A stretch of 64,000 bases of DNA from Cystobasidiopsis lactophilus (Eukaryota > Basidiomycota > Agaricostilbomycetes > Agaricostilbales > Chionosphaeraceae), in assembly GCA_001599975.1 (NCBI GenBank), contig BCIO01000002.1, positions 806,001-870,000 of the forward strand, read 5' to 3'. A model generated the notes under the pieces. It did not search any database. It was not told the origin of the DNA and was given only the letters and a program-made list of their open reading frames with translations. Below are positions 11,986 through 21,494 of the stretch, piece by piece; the first letter of the stretch is position 1, and each line of letters starts with the position of its first letter. A program made the translations under genes and the position numbers.

Positions 11986-13507
11986 ATGACCGAGTACCTG
12001 GCTGCCGCCTTCCCAGTATCAGCAGCGCTCTATTGGGCTTCTCACAAGAGCTTGAGGCTGTTTGTTGCGGCCCACGATGAGCTCTGGGCGCCAAAGCAAC
12101 CAATGAACGAACCTAGCCAAAAGCAGCTCGCCCCGCCTCGTTCTCCTCCCCCTGCAGAGCCTTCTCTAACCTATTTCTTGTCTACCTATCTTTTCCTCCC
12201 CTGTGTCGCCATATTCGGCCTTAATCTCGCTTCGTGGAAGGCTCGGAATCAATATGCGGTCGATGCCCTGGCTCTTGCGCCATTCTTCGGTGCCATGTTT
12301 TGCCTTGTGCGCTGGGTACGCCTGCTTTCCTATCAAGCGTAATATTGGCCCGCCTTCTTATCATGGACCGAAAGCAGGCCATCGCTCCCGTCGTCTTGTG
12401 GCAGCCTTACATTACCAACGGCCGAGATACTGTCACCGTCCGCTACCGCGACTCGACGTTGACCCGAAGACTGCTACGCAACGCGATCGCCCTGCTCATT
12501 TGCTGCGGCTGGGTGGTCGGCTTGAGACTCGGCCTGTTCAGTCCCCCCTTCAACCTGCCGATTCTTGTGGGCACCTTGACTTTCGGTGGCATCGCCTTTC
12601 GCTGGCCGCTGCCGTCCAGTGCTTCCGAGTGCTTTGTCAGCATCTTCTTGTGTTCCGGCGTGAGCTACTTCCACAGAGGCCTTTCGCCACCGCTCATGTT
12701 CATCAACGCAGATTACGGTCTTGGGTTCTGTGGTGGCATACCCGCTCGCCTACGTCATCTATGGAGTTGTCGTGCTCTGTGATAAGCTCTGGCCGTCGTC
12801 CATTGAGCAGAGCGCGCCCCAAGGAGAACCAAGCTGGTTGTTTGGCTTGGTGACGGCGGACGACCTGCGAAACTCTCCGCGCATGTCGGGATGGGTCTTC
12901 GAGTCGACCACCACGTTCTTCATGGTCCAGCTGTTCATCGTCGTTACCCTTTACGTGGGTCGATCGGCTCTGCCTCCGCTTCTAATCAGCAGCTTTTGCT
13001 CACGTCTGAGTTCGGCAGCTCGCACCCATTCTCCGCTACGACTTTGATCGACACGTACAAAAGATTGTGCCGGCCGACTTCAAGCCCAAGGAACCAAGAG
13101 AACACAGGCCGGAGGTTGATCTGAACGCAATGCCCGCATTCCCAACGCCGGTGTTCCGCTCCGCCCTCGCGTCTCTCGTTCTGGCCGCCACTCTGCTGTT
13201 GGCTTTCTGGCGCTGGCTTGACCCCTCAACTGACAACCAGCTGGCGTTGCTGTTCAGTCTCACCCTTTCAGTGAGCATGCCGCTCTCGGCGGCTTGCACT
13301 CTCGGAGTGCTGTGGCTGCGAGGCGAATTAGAGGCGTTCTGGGAGCAAAGCGGCCTCGGGTGAGCTCATTTGGTCGACCTTTCCCCCAAATGTGTCTTAT
13401 TATTCTTCTCCCATAGGCAAGAAAGGCGGAAGGCGGAGTACTTGATGGCACCTCTTCAGGCTGCTGTTGAAACTGATCTAGAAGGCGGCAAAATGGAGAA
13501 GGCTTAG
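11986..13507 (+). CDS. Multi-pass membrane protein, array copy B
   Basis: Predicted 428 aa. Exons: 11986-12315, 12378-12659, 12712-12954, 13019-13359, 13417-13507, same phases as copy A. Seen: MTEYLAAAFPVSAALYWASH, SLRLFVAAHDEL, a Pro-rich loop after TM1, YRDSTLTRRLLR, loop LFGLVTADDLRNSPRMSGW, RYDFDRHVQKIVPADFKPK, VDLNAMPAFPTPVF and WLRGELEAFWEQ, then a tail ending GGKMEKA. It is the closest relative of copy D: both share the PADF-x-PK-x-P-x-E block after the RYDF motif and VDLNAMP, so they probably arose by a late duplication. Function unknown. Confidence 0.8.
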
Positions 13508-13858
13508 TATCTTGGTTACCTTTTTCTTCATTGTACAGTTAGTATGCACTGTGCCATTCATCTCCATGATCGCAATGGCGGCCGCGAGCATTGGCGCCTT
13601 GCTTGAAATTTGGGTGGCAAACTTCAATGGCCCACTCTGCCTTCAATAGTACGCCGCCCGAGCTCTGAGATGTCTTTCAAGCACTAGATGCATCCACTGT
13701 TTGCACCGCGAGCGCGACGAGCACCAGCTCGCCAGGCCAGGCGGTCCAAACAACTCTTGCTCCGGCCCGCGACCTGGCCGCCTTGACGCTCGCTCGCAGG
13801 AACGCACACCAGCTCTCAAGCCCACACACATCAGCTCCCACATCTGTGCAGCAACAGC
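13508..13858. other. Spacer B-C
   Basis: No gene seen apart from the GGTGGCAAA box listed separately at 13613. Confidence 0.4.
13613..13621 (+). promoter_or_regulatory. PACE-like box upstream of array copy C
   Basis: Exact GGTGGCAAA followed by CTTC, 246 bp before the copy C ATG and in gene orientation. Confidence 0.45.
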
Positions 13859-15067
13859 ATGGAGTACCTGATACACGTCTTGGCCGTGATCTTTGCCTTG
13901 TTCTGGGGCGAATACAACAGCCTGGGCCTCTTTGAAGCGTACCAGCTGGCGGGCGAGCGCCTTCCCGGCATGGATCGTGACCCTCCGGATGACAGGCCTG
14001 GGATATTCATCTTTGCGGCCGCCTGGCTCGCGCTCCTCTGGGCCCACTCGCGACTCCAAGGCCAGGTTCCCCTCGACAACAACACAAAATTCGCGCTGGG
14101 CTTGAGCTACGCTGTCATGATCTTGCTGAACCAGGTTCGTCCGCGAGCACTGCTGCTTTATCGAACGACACAATGCTAAGCCAGAGGACAGATAATGGTT
14201 CCCCTGTTCCAGAAGCCTTTCTTGTCCCAGCAAGGCCTCCAGTATCGTGATGCGACTCGTACCAAGCATGCCTTTCGCAGGGCCTCCGTCATACTCATGT
14301 GCTATGTTTGGGTCTTTCCACTGAAGTGCCGCTTCTTCGGCGTGGACGCGCCGGTCTTAGTCCTCTCCCTGGTCACCTATAGCTTTGTTTCCAGCGCCTA
14401 CTGCCGCAAAACACACAACATGCGCCAGTTGTTTCTTCAATCTCTCTTTGTACGTTGATTTTCTAGACATCTTTCTCAAGCCAGGCTGAGGCTGGCGCCA
14501 GATGTGGCCGGGCATAGCTGTCCTTTGCTGGGTGATCATTGGCGTTGTCGCTAGCTTCTGGAAAGGACCCGAGGATACTGGCAGCTGTCAAGCAGACGTG
14601 TCGCCTTGGATCGGCACCTACTTTCTGATGATCATCATCTCCATCGCCTTGCCCAATATCGTCTTTGTAAGAAAAGCAACCTTACGCACTCCTTTCTTCT
14701 TTGCTAAATCGTCTCGAAGCTTTCGGCCTTGATACAGTTTGACTACACCGAGCATGCGAAGAAAGTGGCGTCTCATGAGGACGTGAGGCCGAGCATAGAA
14801 ACCACTCCACTCCTCGGAGAAATCGACGTGCCCAGGGTCCCCTGGTTCATCGCGCCCAACTTCCTCACTGCCTTGGTGACCCTCGCCTGCTGCGCCATGG
14901 TGTTCCTCGTCAGCGTGAAAGCGGCCGACTGTCCCTTCAGCAAGAGCACGATGTTCGAACAGACTTTCTTCGCGATCTTCATATGCCTCCCATTTTCCGC
15001 CGCCACGACGCTCTTTGTCGCCTGGCTGAGAGGCGAAGCCAAAGCTTTGTGGCATGCCGATGATTGA
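13859..15067 (+). CDS. Multi-pass membrane protein, array copy C
   Basis: Predicted 348 aa. Exons: 13859-14134, 14192-14449, 14502-14666, 14720-15067. The N-terminus differs from A/B/D and pairs with copy F: GLFEAYQLAGE and DRDPPDD here, GYFEAIQLAEK and DRDQADD in F; the first exon is 276 nt in both. Seen: YRDATRTKHAFR, QFDYTEHAKK, EIDVPRVPWFIAPNF, WLRGEAKALWHADD, then TGA. The sister copies splice here (for example F, TTCAA|GTGAGC). In C the equivalent bases read GATGA|TTGACC, so the last donor seems lost and the stop follows. A possible orphaned last exon with EYV, as in copy D, lies just after 15103. The hydrophilic loop of the third exon is short. Function unknown. Confidence 0.75.
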
Positions 15068-15556
15068 CCGCACGTCTTCTGTTTTCCTCTAAACTCGAGC
15101 GCAGTTGAGTATGTCTTCCTATTCTCCAGGACCTACAGATTCCCATACCCGCTTTGTTCACAAATTACAATCGCCCGAAGCTGCTAGAGTGGCCGGGAAA
15201 GTGAAAAAGGCTCTTGAAGGCCGCCAGAAAGTTCCACCACTTCACATTTTGTCGAGCCCGGCTTTTGCGCAGGGCCTCCCTCAACGTTGTTGTACTTCTT
15301 TTCGTCGAGCCTTGCGATGCCAGATCTTCCAAGATCGACATTCCCTCGTCCGTTGCTGATGCGCCCTTGTTCTGCGCGTCTTGACGTAGGCAGTCTAATG
15401 CCCAACCTTCAACCCGTGTGAGACAAACTCTAACTCATGGGACGGCCCACAAGTAGCGTCGAACGATGCATGCAAGGAGCCTATTTCGGATAAGCCGCAA
15501 TCGACCGTTTCTCCGTTGCTGTCAAGCCACAACCTCGCTCTGCATCGGGTGCCAGC
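15068..15556. other. Spacer C-D
   Basis: No independent gene seen. The first ~120 bp may contain the unused last exon of copy C. No GGTGGCAAA box found before copy D. Confidence 0.4.
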
Positions 15557-17024
15557 ATGTCGGACTATTTGGCTGCCATCATCCCTATCTTTGCAGCACT
15601 GTACTATTCCTCACACCGAAGCCTCCGGCTGTTTGTGGCCTTTCGCGATGAACTCTCTGGCACCAACGAGGACGACTACTGGGGATCTCACAACCGAAAT
15701 CAGAGACATGCGCTGCCCTTCGTCCTTCTCTTCCTTTGCTACGAGTTGGGCGTCCCATTTGCTTCAAGGAAGGTATGGGACCCAGCAGTAATGGAGGCCA
15801 TTGCCGTTGTGCCGCCTTTCCTTGTCTTGCTGGCCCTCGTATATTGGGTACGCAGTCGGCTTACATACGCTCCTGCTCGACGTGGTCTTTATGATGGATC
15901 TTCTACAGGCTATTGCTCCCGTCTTCTTTGGGCAGCCGTACCTCACCCGCGGTCGTTATCGCGTGACGATCCGCTACCGCGATGCAACGCTTCTCAAGCA
16001 ACTCCTCAGAAGTGCTGTTGCTGTCTTGATCTGTGCGGGATATCTGGTTGGCCTCAAGTTTGACTACTCTGGCCCTCTGTTCAACTTGCCGATTCTCATG
16101 ATCGCCCTCGCCTTTGGCGGCATCGTATTTCGGCTTGCCTGCATTCCTGAATATTGTGCCGCTACCATGTTCGTACTGGTCTTTGGGAGCACAGCGGTAA
16201 CTCTTGTCCTTTGTGATACATCTAACGTCTGAGTGCCCTTAACCCTGCAGGTCATGGTGGTCCTTGTCGCTCTCACCTTGACCATTGGCAGCATGATCGA
16301 CCTCTACAACCGGCTTCGGCCATCTGTCGACCAAATCCCCGTCCAGAACTCGCTGCCCAGCGAAGGGCCTCTGTTGTTTGGCTTGATTACCGCCGAGGAT
16401 CGACTCCACGCTGCAGGCGTTGCGCCATGGGTCTTCGAGCTCTTGAGCACTTTCACTGGGATCTTCATCTTCCATACAGTGCTTTATGTGCGTCTCAATT
16501 GCCCTTCTCTGCATACGTTGGGCGCTAATCGGTTGTCTAGCTCGCGCCCATACTTCGCTACGACTTTGGACAGCACTTGAAGCGGACGGTGCCAGCCGAT
16601 TTCCAACCGAAGAATCCTAGCGAAGAGCGGCTCGAAGTCGATCTGAACGCAATGCCATCGTTCCCAGCGCCGACGTTTCTCACCGCGATCACCAGTTTGA
16701 TTGTCGCAGCGACGGCATTCGTTGCATTCACACGGCAGCAGGACACAGCCAAGCCCATCATAGGACCTGAACTCATTCTCGGACTGGTGCTTTGCATACC
16801 CGTCAGTGCCACCTGCACTTTAGGGGTGGTGTGGTTGCGCGGTGAATTGGACGACTTCTGGAAGCAACGCGACTTCAAGTGAGTCTTTCGTGCAGCGACC
16901 GCTGCTTGTACCCAGCTGACCCATTCGTTTGTGAAGGGCAAACAGGCGGAACGTGGAATATGTGATGAGCCCTCGTCGTGTCGACGTCGTTGCGGGCGAG
17001 AAGGGCGTGGGCGACAAGGCTTGA
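15557..17024 (+). CDS. Multi-pass membrane protein, array copy D
   Basis: Predicted 410 aa. Exons: 15557-15847, 15909-16196, 16251-16487, 16541-16878, 16946-17024, phases 0,0,0,2. Seen: MSDYLAAIIPIFAALYYSSH, SLRLFVAFRDEL, APVFFGQPYLTRGRYRV, YRDATLLKQLLR, loop LFGLITAEDRLHAAGVAPW, RYDFGQHLKRTVPADFQPK, VDLNAMPSFPAPTF and WLRGELDDFWKQRDF, then a short tail with NVEYVMSPRR. It is close to copy B over its whole length. The tail exon is basic and hydrophilic and probably lies outside the membrane. Function unknown. Confidence 0.8.
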
Positions 17025-17136
17025 GTCTGGCGCCCACACTACACGTTCCGATGTTCCTCAGCTGCTTGTCAGGGTTATGTTCTATCTTTACTACGAAGAG
17101 GTTCTTGCGCCCAAGAGGGAGGGCGGGTCTGGTCTG

Positions 17137-17145
17137 GGTGGCAAA
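17137..17145 (+). promoter_or_regulatory. PACE-like box upstream of the relic exon
   Basis: Exact GGTGGCAAA, 217 bp before the relic ATG at 17354, matching the spacing seen at copies A and F. It is about 520 bp from the ATG of copy E. Confidence 0.4.
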
Positions 17146-17353
17146 TTTGGGGCCTTAACTTCCCTTCAAGTTATGCAAGCTCTAGCGGCCCTCGCTCTGA
17201 GATCTTAGTCAAGCATCTGCAGTAGTCACTGACTGCACTGTGACCGCGAGCCGGGCTTCAAGCACTCGACCAAACTTCAGCTCTTGCTCCCGCCGACGAC
17301 GATCGATCCTTTGACGACGAACGCTGGGCACACACGCTCAACGGCACAGGCAC

Positions 17354-17494
17354 ATGGACTACAACATGAAAGAGTACTTGTCGACCGCCTTGTTTGTGGC
17401 TTTGAGGATGGCCGTGGCCCTGGGCTGCTCGTCGATGGCATCGGCACGGGAAATTCTTCAAGTCCGTGGCCAAATCATGTCTGGATTGTGCTAG
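17354..17494 (+). pseudogene. Probable relic first exon of an eighth array copy
   Basis: A short frame reads M-D-Y-N-MKEYLSTALFVALRMAVALG and ends at TAG 17492-17494. The segment K-E-Y-L-S-T-A-L followed by a hydrophobic run resembles the MSEYLAAVV / MTEYLAAAF starts of copies A, B and D. No matching second exon (YRD block) follows before copy E begins at 17664. It could instead be 5' leader of copy E; the resemblance is short. Confidence 0.35.
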
Positions 17495-17663
17495 CCTGTG
17501 CTTCGCACCCTATCGCGCTGTGCCTGAGGAGCGACCGGCTGGTTCCAACCGTCAAGGCACCTTCTGCTCAAACTTTGCGCCGTTGCTGGACCCGCATGGG
17601 GTCCGCAAAGCCTGGAAATTTCAGCCTCTTGTTCTTCTTTCACCATCTTCTTTACCACCATCA

Positions 17664-19192
17664 ATGTACTACGCAGCGCTGCACGAATACCTGACAAGAT
17701 TTGGGCCTGTCGCGGTCGCGTTGTGGCTGGGTGCTCACCGAGGAATTCGTTACTTTGAAGCCAGCAGACGATTCCCCACCGGCCCGTTCAAGTACGAGCG
17801 CTGGGGAAGGGCGCCAGAGCAAGATCAAGACGGCAGTCTCGCTCACCTCGCGCAGGTGGAAAAAGTGCCGGAGGAAATCGCTCGCCAGTGGGATTTCGAG
17901 GACGAACGTCAGCGTTCTTTGTGGAAACTATGGACGTGTTGGTTTCTGTTCTACACCATGGGTGCTGGATGTCTCTTCCTTTTGAACGAGCTCAGAGATC
18001 AGTTCTTGATCGATTTCTTCTTTGCCTCCTGCGCTGCGGCCTTGCTGTATTGGATGGTTCGATGGGTATGAGAGCTGACAAAGACTTGATACTTTGGCTG
18101 AAACTAGGATGATGCAGTCTTTGAAGCCTATCTTGTTCAGCCCAGTTTGCGTGTCAGTCGAGCGCCACGAGATGGTGTTGCATTATCTCAACGCCTGTTG
18201 CCTCCAACAACCGTGCCTCGAAGCGGCAACCTTCATCATCTGTGCAATCAGCGTACTGGCATATAAGCTCAGCTGGTCAGCACTCAATATCCCATCCCTC
18301 TTGGTCGGCCTTGTGGTTTGGGGCAGAGCCGCCGATGAGGGGCTTCGCCCAGGTCGCACGAAAGACGCCGTTCGCTACACTTTAGTGATGCCTGTTTTGG
18401 TAAGAGCCTACCCGAGCCTCGTGTGAACAAGCCCTCAGGCGAAAATTCGATCAGATTTGGTTCTTTTCCGTTGGCGAGGGCCTACCACCACTCGGAGTCG
18501 GCCACAACTCTTCATCAGCGGCATTGGACTCCATTTCAGTCGATAGCAGCGGCAGCTTTAATCCGTCGGCCTGGGTCAACGAGTTGTGGATCTGCGTGTT
18601 TGTCGTTTTCAACGGGTTTTTCTATTTGACTTCTGTCGGTGCAGTGAGTTAAATGCTATCTGCGCAAAGTTTCAAAGCTCTCTGACTTTTGGAGACGCCC
18701 AGCTGGCCTTCTACCTGCGCTTCGATTATTTTCGCCACGACCAGCGAACTTGCAGCAGAATCGATGAACCAACGAACAAGAACCATCCCGGGAAAGTCAA
18801 ACTGCCCAGGATACCCTACTTTCCTGCGCCAGTCTTCGCATCCGCCGTCGCCGCCCTCGTCGTCAGCTCCGCCGCCTTGGCGGCCTGCATCCGCTGGCTG
18901 CACCCCGAACCAGACGTCGTACAGCCATTCGACTCTTTCTTAGTGATTTTATGCACTCCAATTGCCACTGGGTTTACTGCACTTGTTGTGCGCATACGCG
19001 GCGAGAGCAAGGCCTTCTGGGAGTACACCGAAGGGCCGTGAGTCTGTCTGTTTGTTCAGGGTATGCCCATCTGACTCTATGACCAGCAAATACTTGCACT
19101 ATTACGAGTATCAGGAGGCACTTCGAGAGTCCAAGGCTAAAGGCAGTCAATTCGGCATCGACCCCAAAGAGGGGGTGAAGGAAGAGGTGTGA
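17664..19192 (+). CDS. Multi-pass membrane protein, array copy E
   Basis: Predicted 437 aa, the longest copy. Exons: 17664-18065, 18118-18399, 18455-18643, 18703-19037, 19087-19192, phases 0,0,0,2. Seen: N-terminus with GAHRGIRYFEAS, an extended charged loop before TM2, RFDYFRHDQRT, VKLPRIPYFPAPVF, RIRGESKAFWEY and a tail LHYYEYQEALRESK ending EEV. The YRD motif of the second exon is not kept; the region reads SVERHEMVLHYLN instead. This makes E a separate subgroup. The acceptor of the third exon (18454) was chosen by phase and by the conserved x-W start; an earlier AG at 18438 gives the wrong phase. Function unknown. Confidence 0.75.
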
Positions 19193-19552
19193 TCTGTTTC
19201 GTGCGGTTCTTAGGGGAACAGCGTCTGTCGCCCCCATTTGAAATTTCGAACTCTCTGATGCATCCGACGAGGAAGGATTGGCGCCATTTGCGACTTATGG
19301 GGACGCTTTGCCCGATTCGGGGAACGGGGTGGGTGGCAAACTTTTGTTCGTCGCCCCTCCAAATGCCATTTAGCACCAGCAAACCTGATCTACAGAAGCC
19401 TATAGCTATACAAGGCTCCCTCTCAGAGCACCGCGAGCCTGGCAAGTGGCCGGCTCCTCAGACCAAAACAACTCTCTTCTGGCGGCGACGATTCTCGACA
19501 GGCGAACGCCGGGCTCGCACGCGCACCAGCTCTGGCACCTGGGCTAGGGATC
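19193..19552. other. Spacer E-F
   Basis: No gene seen apart from the GGTGGCAAA box at 19332. Confidence 0.4.
19332..19340 (+). promoter_or_regulatory. PACE-like box upstream of array copy F
   Basis: Exact GGTGGCAAA in gene orientation, 221 bp before the copy F ATG. Confidence 0.45.
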
Positions 19553-20918
19553 ATGGAGCACTGCATCGGCGTCCTGGTCATGTCCGCGAGCTTGCTGCTG
19601 GGCTGCCAGCAAAGTTTGGGCTACTTCGAAGCCATCCAGCTCGCCGAGAAGCACGGCCTCTACGTTGACCGCGACCAGGCCGACGATCTTTTGGGCTTCT
19701 ATGCCCTCATGGCAGCCTCATTGGTCTTCTCTTGGGCCCAGTCTTGGCCCCAATCGCAAAACATCGCCATCACCGACTTGGTCTCCATCTTGCCATTGGC
19801 CGTCGTGATCTTCATCGTGATGAACAAGGTTCGTTGCGTCAAACTGCTTCTTACCATGGAGTGTGCTCAATTGGCCGCAGATTGTCAGCCGCCTGATTAA
19901 CAAGGGTCCCTTCCTGTGCCAAAAAGGCTTGAAGTATCGCGACGCCAAACCCCTTACGTCAAAGGCCGTAGCAGCTTCCATCTGCGTCGCTTGGATATTG
20001 GCCATAAAGCTGGGCTGGTTTGAGTCGTGCACGCCGATCCTGGTTCGCTCTCTGGTCCTCTACAGCTGTGTTTGTCACTTTGGTCCCACCATTCTCAGCC
20101 CTCGCTGTTTCATGGCCATCGTGCTCCCGGTACGACCCCATTCGTTCCCCGACCATATTTTACAGACTTAGTTGTGTTTCCATCGTAGTTCTGGCCGGGT
20201 GTAGCTCTTTTGCGCTGGTGGATGACTATCGAGGAGGACTTGCAGACTGGTGGCACAGGCGGCGCAGGCTTGGTGCTGTTCGATCTGTTCGGCTCGCCCT
20301 CGCCGTCCATGACCTATCTGTTTGGCCCGCTCTGCCTCTTCTACGGTTCGAATGTTGCACGCTTCGTGAGTTGCTCGATTCTTTACATGCCGCAAATTTC
20401 TTCCTATGGCTAACCCTGCCGTCCAGCTGGCTCCTTTACTGCGTTTTGACTTCATCCAACATTTGAAGGAGACCATGCCGACTGGCCCAATCGAGCATAA
20501 AACAGGTCACCGCAGCGTGAAAGAGGTTGATGTGCGCAACATACCTTGGTTCTTCGCCCCCAACTTCTTCGCCGCCTTCATCTCCATCACCTTTGGGGCT
20601 CCGGTTCTTCTTGCCGTCATGGGGCCGGCTCCCAAAAGTGTCTACATTTCGAAGCCGATTGCAAACCAGCTTTGCTTCGCCTTTCTGTGCTGCCTGTCCC
20701 ATGCTGCTTTGGTGGCTTTGTGTTCCGCTTCGGTGCGAGGTGAAACGACAGCGCTCTGGAGTTACCATGACTTCAAGTGAGCCATCTCCCCTCAGTTTCC
20801 CGAGGATCAGCCAATAACGCTTGCGGTATTCAGGAGCAACCCTGCCATACTCGCTGTTGTGTCCCAATACAGAGACCAGACCTCGCCAGTGGCCCGCGAA
20901 AAGGCTTCAAGAGTTTGA
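19553..20918 (+). CDS. Multi-pass membrane protein, array copy F
   Basis: Predicted 378 aa. Exons: 19553-19828, 19881-20129, 20189-20365, 20427-20776, 20834-20918, phases 0,0,0,2. Its N-terminus (GYFEAIQLAEK, DRDQADD) pairs it with copy C two genes upstream rather than with its direct neighbours. Seen: GLKYRDAKPLTSKA, third exon starting FWPGVALL as in copy C (MWPGIAVL), RFDFIQHLKE, EVDVRNIPWFFAPNFF and SVRGETTALWSYHDF, then a tail ending REKASRV. Unlike C it keeps the last donor (GTGAGC). Function unknown. Confidence 0.78.
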
Positions 20919-21494
20919 CGGGGCGCCAAATTCAATCACTTCGCATTTCAACTTTGGGTGACTGGGACCGCGAGCAACTTCAACCAAACTGCTGGACGTC
21001 GCGGGCCCACATCCTCTCCAGCCTCAGTGTCCCGCTTCTCACACATAGCTTTACATTTCTGTTCTGAAACTACCCTTGTACCAAAAGACTTGCACCAGAA
21101 GTGCACTTACTCCACCGAAGGCAATGGTGGCGGCTCTTTGCTCCCTGCTTCCGCTCTCGCATCAAACAACGCTCGATTTTCAGGGTCAACTTGTTTTGAA
21201 TCGAATCGCTGTGGCCTGGCCGCTTGAGATCGCGACTGGAGAGGGCCATTGGCATCGGCGAGCGCCCGTTGTCGGACATTCATCGATTTGCCGTGTGACT
21301 TGCACTTGAACTGCTGCTCACTGACAGCGCAACCAGTCTTCAATGAGCTTTGAAAAGCGCTTTCATTAGATGCCAACACCTCTTTCTTTTTAGAAGAGGG
21401 ATGCACACCCGCCGCGGGCTCGCTGCCCCAATCTGCTGCTGTCTTTTGCCTTTTCTCCAGCGACCGTCCCTTGTCAACTGTCACTCGCACCAAA
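20919..21494. other. Spacer F-G
   Basis: No gene seen. No exact GGTGGCAAA; only GGTGGCGGC near 21125. Confidence 0.4.

Larger units (their letters stand above)
17025..17663. other. Long spacer D-E with a probable relic first exon
   Basis: This is the longest spacer of the array. It holds an exact GGTGGCAAA at 17137-17145 and a first-exon-like remnant at 17354-17494, listed separately. Nothing else was recognised before copy E. Confidence 0.45.
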
